Positions 32,401 to 42,115 of a DNA stretch of 64,000 nt are shown here, one piece after another (the stretch's first letter is position 1; every line of letters begins with the position of its first letter). The notes under the pieces were generated by a model. That model saw nothing but the letters and a program-made list of their open reading frames with translations. It was not told the DNA's origin and searched no databases. This DNA is from Humulus lupulus (lineage: Eukaryota; Streptophyta; Magnoliopsida; Rosales; Cannabaceae). The DNA lies in contig NC_084793.1 in NCBI RefSeq assembly GCF_963169125.1, positions 91,469,071 through 91,533,070 on the forward strand. The letters run 5' to 3'. A program made the translations under genes and the position numbers.

Positions 32401-33948
32401 ATCCCACCAATCCAGATCTAAATGTAACCCTCTTCCAATGTGTAGATCATTTGGTGGTGCACAATGAACACAGCTATCCCAGAGGCACTGTTGTAGTTGA
32501 TAACACGCTAAACTTTAGATCTTTTATCTTCGAAGAATACGGGACTAACCGTAGGACTTGGCCTTCTCTGCTCCAAGGTGCATTTGCTCCTGGGTTCAGG
32601 CAATACGTAGATGAATCCAACCCTGAGGAGGGACCTGAACCCCATAGGAACCAAGAGGTTGTAGCCTTAGATTTCCCCTCCCCTCCGTTAATCCAAGAGT
32701 TGGAGGTCGTGCCTAGCCCGATCCATACACCCAAGCTGATCGTAATAGATTCTTCCCCTAGCTCGCAGGGTAGGATCCTTGTTCTTTATATATATATATT
32801 TACACCTTTGAAACATTACTCCTATGAATTAACTCATCTTTGTTCTTTTCAGGTGAAGAGATGGAATCGACAGGAGCTCCTGATTTAAGGAGTGCCTTCC
32901 AGGCTGGAAGGTCCAGAACTGGTCCCGTCGTGAAAAGGCCCAGGGTGGCGAAGAAAGCCACCCCTAAAATGAGGGTACTACAAAATCCCCCTCTAAGGGT
33001 AAAGATGTGAGCTCTGCTCGAGAGCCAGCTCCGGTGACAACTGTCATCGTTCAGCAAGTTCCTCCTCCCCCTCCTCAACATATGCCTCCCTCACACCCCC
33101 AAGTAATTCAAACTGAAGCCCCTATCGTCCGGATACTGGTTGAGCCATACGATCTAGACAAGATCCTTGAGGTCTTTAGGGGTATCGTGTATGAGACAAC
33201 GAGTCACATGGTGGGCCATGCATATAAAGCTAGTGCTAAGGATTTGAGGGCCATAGAGGAGCGCAGCCCAAAGGATGTCCTTGAGTCTGCTATGGGGATG
33301 AACCTCACCGTGAGTCCTTTTCCCACTTTTGATTCTTTTTCTTTACTACGTGTTCTTCCTCTTTTTTTATTGACTTGCTTCGTTATTCTGCAGTCCGTCC
33401 TGGCCCAATACCGAAGCATAGCTCATGCTAAGGCCAGAAACGAAGAGCTCTGAGCCGAGCTAGCCGCTGCCAAAGTCACCCTGAATGCTGCTCAGGAGAG
33501 TGAGCATGCCGCCAAAGCCGCCCTGACAGTTGCTCAGGAGAGTGAGCATGCTGCTAAGGCTGCTCTTATCTCTTCTCTAGAGGGTGAGCAATCCGCAAAG
33601 ACGGCATTGTCTGCCTCTTAGGCTCAGATCACAGAGGCGAGTCGTCATGCTGAACAGCTTCAGGCTGAAAATGACGAACTCAAAGCGAAGCTAATCGAGG
33701 CTGAAGTTAAATCTAAGGAGGAAGTGACATTTTCATCGTCAATAATGGAGGAGATGCTTTACCATTGCTGGGATTTCAACCAGGATGGGAACTTCTCCTT
33801 CATGGAGCCCGGGCTATGGGATCCGTATCTTGCTAAATTCAAGATTCGGTTTTCGCAAGAACCCTCAGAAACTGGTGAGGCTTCCGGAGCAACTGAGGGA
33901 GATGGTGAGGAGGTTACTTCAGCGGGGCGAGCTGACGGAGCCCAATGA
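29442..33948 (+). pseudogene. Tat antisense gene: PF04195-like (putative gypsy-type transposon) head, coiled-coil tail; five exons
   Basis: Exon A (to 29952) encodes a PF04195-like domain: [15 protein letters not shown], then FQLPPNSYRLLAGL and RGGRFYYLTQFP. Donor GTAAGT at 29953. Exon B starts at 30063 and is split by a solo LTR (30200-32137). A possible short intron lies near 32314-32388. The next exon ends at 32769; the following one runs 32853-33309; the last starts at 33394 and ends at TGA 33946-33948. The last exon encodes Ala/Glu-rich repeats (AAQESEHAAKAAL twice), a likely coiled coil, then a conserved-looking MLYHCWDFNQDGNFSFM. In-frame stops (TAG 29656 region, TGA and TAG in the last exon) show decay. 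Function unknown. The direction is opposite to pol, and the first exon and promoter are probably at 23411-23601. Confidence 0.75.
30200..32137 (-). mobile_element. Solo LTR, long A+T-rich Gypsy-type family, inside an exon of the antisense gene
   Basis: It runs from TGATGGACCCAAAACGGG to GAGTTATCA with a perfect target duplication ATTAG (30195-30199 and 32138-32142). Read on the minus strand it resembles the LTRs at 499 and 2630: the AATTAATATTTTC..TTTATTTTATAGTTGAAAATATT region and a TCCTTTGGGTTCGACATCC block near its 3' end. It has a G+C-rich, proline-codon-rich patch (31380-31670) at the place where copy 2630-4794 has one. Open frames across that patch are not genes. Removing the LTR rejoins the exon in frame. 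Confidence 0.88.
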
Positions 33949-34140
33949 CTTTATTTAATATTTTCTTTTGTAATCATTATCATTTTCTAACAATCCCTTG
34001 GATTAAAACAATTGCCTTCGGGCTTAGCTCGAGGTTTTTTCTCTTCGATGTGATGATATTTTTTCTTATTTGAATATACATCTAACTTGTGACCTATTTG
34101 TCTTTCCTTTATTATTTTCTCATGTTTATGAATCCTTAGA
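33949..34140. other. 3' flank of the antisense gene
   Basis: T-rich, non-coding. It contains no clear repeat; the tandem array begins just after it. Confidence 0.5.
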
Positions 34141-35023
34141 CTCTTGCACATTCAAAATCTTAAGGATCGACTTTAGATCGAGATAAATTATATCAATCTT
34201 GGTTGTATCCAAGATTTTGCTCGCTTATTTGCGTCATACTTGTTAAGAATCAGGCCTTGGCCCTAGTTATATCCACAATTTTTAATAAGCTTAATAGCAT
34301 TATACCTATTGAGAATCAGGCATCAGACCTAGTTATATCCAAGGTTTTTTTAAAAAAAAAAATATTATGTTTAGTTTCTGCTAGGTTTATTGAAAACTCT
34401 GGCTTTAAAGAGCCGTTAAACAATCAATTTCTCCAAGCCTCTAACCTTCGGACCTAGTTATATCTAGGGTTTTAGATTAATTAAAGCTTAGTTTATGCCA
34501 GATTTATTGAAAACTCGGGCTTTAAAGAGCCATTGAATAATCAATTTCTCCAAGCCTCTAAGCTTCGGACCTGGTTATATCTAGGGTTTTAGATGATTTA
34601 AACTTAGTTCGCGCTAGGTTTATTGAAAACTCGGGCTTTAAAGAGCTGTTGAATAATCAATTTCTCCAAGCCTCTAAGCTTCAGACCTGGTTATATCCAG
34701 GGTTTTAGATGAATTAAAGCTTAGTTTGTGCTAGGTTTATTGAAAACTCAGACTTTAAAGAGCCGTTGAATAATCAATTTCTCCAAGCCTCTAAGCTTCA
34801 GACCTGGTTATATCCAGGGTTTTAGAATTAAAGCTTAGTTTATGCTAAGTTTATTAAAAACTTAGGCTTTAAAGAGTCGTTGAATAATCAATTTCTCCAA
34901 GCCTCTAAGCTTCGAACCTCGTTATATCCAGGGTTTTAGATGATTTAAACTTAGTTCGCGCTAGGTTTATTGAAAACTCGGGCTTTAAAGAGTCGTTGAA
35001 TAATCAATTTCTCCAAGCCTCTA
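34141..35023. repeat. 117-bp tandem repeat array of the Tat element, left part
   Basis: GAAAACTC (or close variants) recurs at 34392, 34509, 34625, 34742, 34855 and 34972, a period of 113-117 bp. The common unit contains CTCCAAGCCTCTAAGCTTCG, GACCTGGTTATATCCAGGGT and CTTTAAAGAGCCGTTGAATA. More degenerate units of shorter period precede it (34141-34390, marked by CTAGTTATATCC). The array is split by the solo LTR at 35024-37690 and resumes at 37691. Confidence 0.9.
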
Positions 35024-37690
35024 TGTAATGCCCCGAATTTCCTAATAAGGGTTAGGAGCTTGATTAGGAGGCCGGGAGGGCCATAATTGAATTATGATGC
35101 TATTTGATGATCATATGCATGTTTATGTGAATTATATTATGATATGATGATAAATGCATGCATGTGAGTGTATTTATAATTATAAGGGCATTTTGGTAAT
35201 TTGGCCCGTTGAGGGCGTAATTGTGTATTTTCGTGCATGTGGGTGAGTTATGATTGGTACCACATTATATGTGGATTTTTTCGAGCCTTTCGGCATGAGA
35301 CAATCACGAAATGTAAGTGTTCAGTCTAGTCATAACGGGTTTAAGTTCGAGGCTCGGGGTGAGTCTCAGGGTGATTTTAATGATTAGAGCATTACTGGGA
35401 ATTAAAGGGTAATGGGATATGGATTATTGGTGTTTGAGGTTATTGAGAATAGTGGGATTTGGAGGGTGTTAATTATGATTAACGGAATAGATGCAAAAGG
35501 ACGGTTTTTCCCTTGGTGGCTATTAAGGCTTTATTTTAGATTTGAGGGCATTTAGGTCTTTTCCCCTTAAAGGATTTATATCAGCCATTAAGGCTGTAGA
35601 AGGATATCAAAAACAGAGTCTCCTTTCTCCTTCTCTCCTGATAGGTTTTCTCCTTCATTTCTCTCTGGATTTTCAAGCTTCTTTTTGAGGAATCAAGCCA
35701 AGGAACTAAGCTGGGATAAGCTAGGGTTATGCTCCAACATTGAAGAAGGTGTGTTGCTGAGATTGAGGTGAGTTTTTAGCCATTAGAACTCTTGCCTTCG
35801 CTCTGTTTTCTTAGTTAAGTTCTAGCTGGCTTTTGGGTTGGAAAGTGGGGAATTGATTGGAGTTTTGGCTAGGGTTCTTGGGGTTGTGATGCTTGGGACA
35901 TGTGGAGATGGTATTTAGGTTCATTTGGGATTTAATTTGATGTTTGGGAGCTTTTGATTTGGGTTGGAAATGGTAAAATCAAAGGAGGAGATTTCTGGGT
36001 TGAAGCTGGCTGAAGGTAGCGCTACAGCGCCCAGTGTAGGGTACTACGGCGCTACCTGTAGAGGAGGCTAGGGCGGTTTGGCTCTGTTTTGAGCGCTGGG
36101 GCGCTAGGAGGGCAGCACTGTAGCGCTACCCTGTTTCTTCATAACCCCATTTTGGGTGTTTTTAAGGGTTTTTGGCTCGGGGTTTCAATCCTTAAGGCTC
36201 GGGATCGAATCTACTCACCCTGTGGGCATGTTTCGAGGTCCCGTGAGTGGGGTTTAGGTCAAGACCCTATCTTTGGTGATTTTCATTAATCGGAGATTGT
36301 ATTTGGTTATGACTAGGTGACCGCTAAAGGATTAAGGATCAATTGTTATCAAAGGTAGTTCTTGTTCTAATTCTCGCTCGAACAGAAGGTAAGAAAACTG
36401 CACCCTGTGTATATGTGACATGCATGACTATTCTTGATGCATGTTGGATGTTAAAATGTAATGCACGGGAAACATGTGATTAGGACATGCTTTGTATACT
36501 GAGTATGATATTGTTCAGAGCTTAAGCCTCTGTGTTTATGCATGATACTAATTGTGCTAGTATTTTCTAAGTAAGCATGCTGAATGCCCTGTATTCGGAT
36601 ATTGGATATGTGATATATGTTTGGTGGCATTGCTTACTTTTATATGGCACTGACTAGTCAGGGATACTGACCTAAGAGTCAGAAATGGCATAGCGTCATG
36701 AACGCAGGGCCAAATGAAGATTAGATCTAATCGATATCAGCGTTGAATGGCTCTAAGGCATTAACGCTGGACCGACCCTAAGGTCGATGAACTTATAAGT
36801 GCTTGTCTAGTCTAAGACTAGTTACTAGAGCCAGGGCCTAAGGCCCTGGTGACTGGTTGTCACATGGCTAGGGAACGATGTTCCCGGGGTTATGACTCTG
36901 TGGTCATGAGGAAGGTTATGTTGGTGACTAGTCACCATGCACCTATCCTGTTCGAACTAATAAAAGTTCACTTGTCTATTAAGCCCCGGTGACCCTATCA
37001 TCACAAGGCTAAGGGGAGCTAGACCCAACTCAGTGACTTTTGTGACTGTCACCTATTTGTTTGGACTGAAAGTCCTAGATGATTATTATGATCATTGGTT
37101 GATGTGTTATACTCAACATTATGTTTCTATTTTGGGTTGAAAGCCCTAGATGACTATTATGGTCATTGGTTGATGCGTTATACTCAACATTAAGTGGATT
37201 TGTTGCCTGCTGGAATAGGGCTATATCTGCTAGGTGTGTGCCTTATGATTTGATGACATGTTATTACTGTTCATGAGCTTATTGGGTTTTCTTGCTGGGC
37301 TTCGGCTCACGGGTGTTATGTGGTGCAGGTAAAGGCAAAAGAAAGCTGGACCATCCTTGAGTTTGAGAGCTTAGGTGACGAGGTGTACATATGCGGCTGC
37401 TTGACCGCCACGGTCGAGGGTTGAAAGAGGAACTAGGGTTAAACCCTGTTTTGCCGCCTAGATCGGCCTGTTGTAAATATTTTCTTATAGTAGACTCTGA
37501 ATATTATATTTTTGGGATCCCAATGTATACAGTAAACATTCTAATGAAATGTTACATCTTAACCAAAAATTTTAATCCCTAAACCGCTAATCATACTTAG
37601 TTACACGTTTTTGGCCAAATGACTCGATTAACAAGTTTAGCACCAGTTACAAGGCACGTTGTAACTGTCCCTGGAGTTTGGGGCGTTACA
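35024..37690 (+). mobile_element. Solo LTR, Tekay-like family (copy A), in the tandem array
   Basis: It runs from TGTAATGCCCCGAATTTCC to GGGGCGTTACA with a perfect target duplication CTCTA (35019-35023 and 37691-37695), which is itself part of the repeat unit. It shares with 42116-44631 and 45810-48220 the GGGAGGGCCATAATTGA start, a GGGCATTTTGGTAATTTGG block, a G+C-rich patch (36015-36135, GCGCTACAGCGC-type palindromes), a CTTGCTGGGC..GTGCAGGTAAAG acceptor-like block (about 37290-37340) and a GGTGTACAT..GGCTGC block. No internal region. Confidence 0.9.
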
Positions 37691-37940
37691 CTCTAAGCTT
37701 CGGACCTGGTTATATCCAGGGTTTTGGATGAATTAAAGCTTAGTTTGTGCTAGGTTTATTGAAAACTCGGGCTTTAAAGAGCTGTTGAATAATCAATTTC
37801 TCCAAGCCTCTAAGCTTCGGAACTGGTTATATCCAGGGTTTTAGATGATTTAAACTTAGTTCACGCTAGGTTTATTGAAAACGCGAGCTTTAAAATGTTG
37901 TTGAATAATCAATTTTTCCAAGCTTCTAAGTTTTTAATCT
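37691..37940. repeat. 117-bp tandem repeat array of the Tat element, right part
   Basis: Two further units (GAAAACTC at 37761 and GAAAACGC at 37877, 116 bp apart) continue the phase of 34141-35023 once the LTR and one CTCTA are removed. From 37941 to about 38200 the sequence is non-coding with a C-rich string at 37993 and then the decayed end of pol. Confidence 0.88.
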
Positions 37941-38199
37941 TATCCGAGTAAGCTTAATTTTTTCAAAAAACTCACCGACCTTGGTTGTGTGCCCCCCAAG
38001 CAACCTGAATGTATAAAATTTCCTGGTTGCTTTTACAATTATGAGAACACAAGCTCGCAATAATAAAACTAAGAAATGGTTCTTTAATAATCCATCTATT
38101 ATTTAATTGAAACGACTTTTATAAATAAGCCTTACATTGATGGTAGTGCTATTGATAATACTTTTTCAAGTGAAGAGCATTCCAAGTCCGTGGGACTAC

Positions 38200-39250
38200 T
38201 TCCTCATTCATTCGAGCTAGCTTAAAAGTTCCCTCGCATAAGACCTCTACGATCTAGTATGGTCCTTCCTTGTTTGGGCCCAACACACCATCCTTAGGGT
38301 CTTAATTTGCCAAAGGACCCTTCAGAGAACCAGGTCACCTAATCCAAGTCTACGCCCCTTGACTTTTGAATTGAAATAGCGAGTGATCTTTTGTTGATAA
38401 TGGGTGAGTTGTAATTGTGATTCCTCTCATTTTTCTTCGATCAGATTGAGAGATACGTTAAGTAGCTCGTTATTCTGTTCTTGATCAAACGTCCTTTGCC
38501 TGTGAGTAGTTACCATGGCTTTAATTGGAAGCATGGCCTCGCTTCCGAAAGTTAGGGAAAAGGAGAATGCCCCGTGGAGGTCCTATGAGAAGTTCGGTAG
38601 GCCCAAAGTACTTGCAGGAGCTGCTCGGACCATAATCCTTTGGCTTCATCTAACCTTTTCTTCAGGCTCGCCTTAAGGGTCTTATTTATAGCCTTGACCT
38701 GCCCGTTGGCTTGTGGGTATGCTATAGACAAAAAATCTTCATTATGTCGTATCTTCACTGCGTCCCGTTATCTGACACAATCTTCTTAGGGAGTCCAGAT
38801 TGACAGATGATACTTTTCACCATGAAATCCAGGACTCTCTTTGACGTGATGGTTTCCAGAGGTTCTACTTCTACCCACTTCATGAAGTAATCGATCTCCA
38901 CCACCGCATATCGAACTCCTCCTTTTCCCATAGGTAGGGAACCTATCAGGTCAATTCCCCATGCTGCAAATGGCCACGGGGAGGAAATCATTGTTAGCTC
39001 GACTGGAGCAACTCGGGCAACTATGGCAAAACGCTAGCATTTGTCGCACTTCTGAACATACGAGATCGAATCTTTTGTTAAAGTAGGCCAAAAATAGCCT
39101 TGTCTCAGTACCTTCAGCGCCAGGATTTTCCCCCAGAATGATCTCCACAAAAACTTTCGTGTATTTCTTGCAAAATGGTTTTTGCTTCCTCAGGCAAAAC
39201 ACATCGCAGGAGAGGCAATGAATGACCATGCCAATATAAGGTTCCATCGA
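38200..39250 (-). pseudogene. Tat integrase
   Basis: Right to left: zinc-binding remnant (about 39250-39000), then the catalytic core WGIDLIGSLPMGKGG (first Asp), VSDNGTQ (second Asp) and YPQANGQV followed by Lys (codon 38693-38695) where the catalytic Glu is expected, then VLWAYRTSHRTSTGHSPF. The C-terminal part decays by about 38200. Stops lie at several points. Integrase would insert element DNA into the genome; with the Glu lost it cannot. Confidence 0.87.
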
Positions 39251-40160
39251 ATATTACGTACCGTGGAGCTTGATAGAGTATTTTTCTTGCGTCTTTTCTA
39301 TCATTGGGTAACTTTCCAGTTGCGAGATATTCCATTATAGGAGTCATCCAGGTCAGTCTCATGTCAATCATTCCGATATCCATTGCTTCTCCTGTTACAC
39401 TTGGGCTCTCCAAGAACCCCACTGGTACTACATTTAATGTTTCAACCTCTTTTGTGGTAGCAAGTCGTGCCAAAGCGTCAATGTTAGAATTCTACTCGTG
39501 AGGTATCTGTTCAACAGAGTTGTACTCAAATTCATACAATTCCCACTTTACCTTAGCCAGGTAGGCTGCCATCTTGATACCTCGAGCTTGATACTCCCCC
39601 AATACCTGATGTACCACAAGTTGGGAATCATTATAGCATTGGATGACTTTCGCCTTTAGCTCTCTTGCCACCCTCAGCCTTGCCAGTAGGGCCTCATATT
39701 CTACTTCGTTGTTGGATGCCTCAAATCCGAATCTTAGAGCTGTATGGAATCGATGTCCCTCTGGCGAGATTAAGATTATCCCAGCTCCTGATTCGTTCTC
39801 ATTCGACGATCCATCAATGAAGATTTTCCATAATTCCTGCATCGGCTCCCTCATGAGCTCATCTTGAAAACCGGTGCATTCAGCCATAAAATCAGCAAGG
39901 GCCTGACTCTTGATTGAAGTCTATGGCATGTACAATATCTCGAACTAGCTAAGTTTGATGGCCCATTTTAAAAGACGTCCCAACGTTTTAGGTTTTTGCA
40001 TAACCTGCCTTAAAGGTTGGTTAGTTAAGACGTTGATAGAATGGGACTGGAAGTATGGCCAGAGCTTTCTGGAAGCCAATATCAGACAAAATGCCAGTTT
40101 CTCCATCAGTGGGTATCTTGACTCAGCTCTGAGAAGCCTCTTGCTTACATAATACACTAG
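39251..40160 (-). pseudogene. Tat RNase H and second, archaeal-type RNase H
   Basis: The first RNase H remnant lies at 39945-40157 (YYVSKRLLRAESRYPLMEKL, tether and connection region). The second RNase H is at 39492-39887: FIDGSSNENESGAGIIL, then NNEVEYEALLARL and CYNDSQLVVHQV, the D..E..D pattern of archaeal/plant-type RNase HI. The linker continues to 39251 toward integrase (WMTPIMEYLATGKLPND). Having both domains is diagnostic for the Tat lineage. One stop interrupts the end of the second domain. Confidence 0.88.
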
Positions 40161-41270
40161 TTTCTAAGAACGGTCTTCTTCTTGAACTACATGGCACTGA
40201 CCACATTCTCTATCACGACCAGATAAAGGAACAGAGACTCTCCAAGTATCGGTTTAGATAATACCAGGGGCTCAGCCAGATGCGTTTTTAGGTCATGGAA
40301 TGCCTGTTCGCACTCCTCGGTCCACTCAAATTTCTTGTATCCTCTGAGCAAGTTGTAGAATGGCAGACACTTGTCAGTGGATTTCGAAATGAAGCGATTC
40401 AAAGCCGCCACCCTTCCAGTTAGGCTTTGAACTTCTTTTCGTGACCTGGGTGAAGGCATTTCTAACAATGATTTGATTTTTCCAGGATTCGCCTCTATTC
40501 CCCTCGTGTTGACTATGAACCCCATAAAATTTCAAGACGCCACCCCAAAAGTGCATTTCTGGGGATTCAGCTTCATGTCATATCTCCTTAATATTCCAAA
40601 ACATTCTTCCAGATCGGATACATGGTTATTGGCAGTCTTCGACTTGACAAGCATGTCATTGACATACACCTCCATATTTCTCCCAATTTGGTTAGCGAAC
40701 ATTTTGTTGACCAAGCGTTGGTATGTAACCCCGACATTCTTCAATTCGAATGTCATAACTTTGTAACAATATACATTATGCTTAGTCATGAAACTAGTAT
40801 GCTTCTAGTCCGCAGGGTTCATCGTGATCTGGTTATATCCAAAGTATGCGTCCATGAAAGACATGAGCTCGTGACATGCCATGGCATCTACCAACTGGTC
40901 AATCCTAGGCAGTGGGAAACAGTCCTTGGGACAAGCTTTGTTTAGGTCAGAGAAGTTGATATAGGTTCTCCACTTCCCGTTCGGCTTCGGGACCAGCACG
41001 AGATTGGCCACCCAGATCGGGTATTTTGTCTCTCGGATAAACCTGCATTTTAGTAATCGAGTTACTTCTTCCTCAAGGGCTTCAGCTCGGAACGTTCCCA
41101 AAAGTTTCCATTTTTGGGATTTTGCAGGCACATTCTTGTCTAAATTTAAAGTGTGCATTATTATATTCGGAATGATTCCCACCATATCCTCATGCGACCA
41201 AACGAAAACGTCTAGGTTTTTCTTTAAAAAATCGACCAGCTTCATCTTTCTTTTGTCGTCAAGATTCTTT
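40161..41270 (-). pseudogene. Tat reverse transcriptase
   Basis: It begins near 41245 (LVDFLKKNLDVFVWSHEDM), with YPIWVANLVLVPKPNGKWR, DLNKACPKDCFPLPRIDQLVD and a palm segment ending NPAD. After a stop near 40805 the frame resumes at 40789, with LVNKMFANQIGRNMEVYVNDM. The catalytic YVDD box reads YVND (codon 40658-40660 is Asn). Thumb sequences (GFIVNTRGIEANPGKI, FHDLKTHLAEPLVL) follow to 40187. The change of the first Asp should abolish polymerase activity. Confidence 0.88.
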
Positions 41271-42110
41271 CCAATCTTTACGACTCTTGAAGCTTCTTTG
41301 GGATTGATGTTTATTTCCTCGAGCTTTTCTATGACTTTGAGCTCTGATCTGTCTTCGCCTACCTGCGGGTCAATGTCATCGCGTTGGGTGACCTCACTAT
41401 CCTTTTCCTACTGAGGTTCTTTCGTCCCACGAGTAACTTCTACTTCCTGGGACTCCTCACCTCCGTCATTTATGACCATCGCTTGCTGTCCGGGTTGTGA
41501 TTTTTCCTTCATAGAAATGTTATAGCATTCCGTGGCAGCGAGCTGATCGCCTCTGACTATGCATTTCCCCGTAGCTGAGGGGAATTTCATTTCCAGGTGG
41601 CGGATAGAGGTTATGGCTTCAAATGCCATCAATGCAGGTCGGCCCAAAATCGCATTGTATGTGGCTAGACAATCGATTACCATGAACTCGAGTATTTTGG
41701 AAATAGTTCGTGATTCTTCTCCTAATGTCACCACAAGTCTGATTGTCCCGATGGCCGCTGACCCTTCACCCGAACCCGTACAAGGTCATCGAGGTCGCCT
41801 TCAAATCGGTTACGGATAACCCAGTTTTTCCAGGGTGGACCTGAAAAGTAGATTTACAGAGCTTCCGTTATCCACTAGTGTTCTTCGGACCCTTCGGTTG
41901 GCGAGCTGAACGGTTACTACCAGCAGATAATTATGTGGGAATTGGATGTGGCTAGCATCCTCTTCCGTGAAAATGATTGGTTGCATTTCCAATCACTGTT
42001 GTTTCGATAATCGTTGCTCCAGGACGAACTCCACCCCGTTATGAGCCTTTAGCTCGTTAATGTACCTATTTTCAGCCCCACTGCTGGCGCCTGCCAAATG
42101 AGGTCCTCCC
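41271..42110 (-). pseudogene. Tat protease region
   Basis: VDNGSSVNLLFRSTLEKLG (about 41815-41885) carries the D-x-G-S active-site pattern. YNAILGRPALM (about 41630-41660) is the downstream retropepsin-type motif. The two are in different frames (41810-41992 and 41408-41734). The upstream part leads to the end of gag, from which it is separated by the solo LTR at 42116-44631. Confidence 0.82.
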
Positions 42111-42115
42111 ACAAT

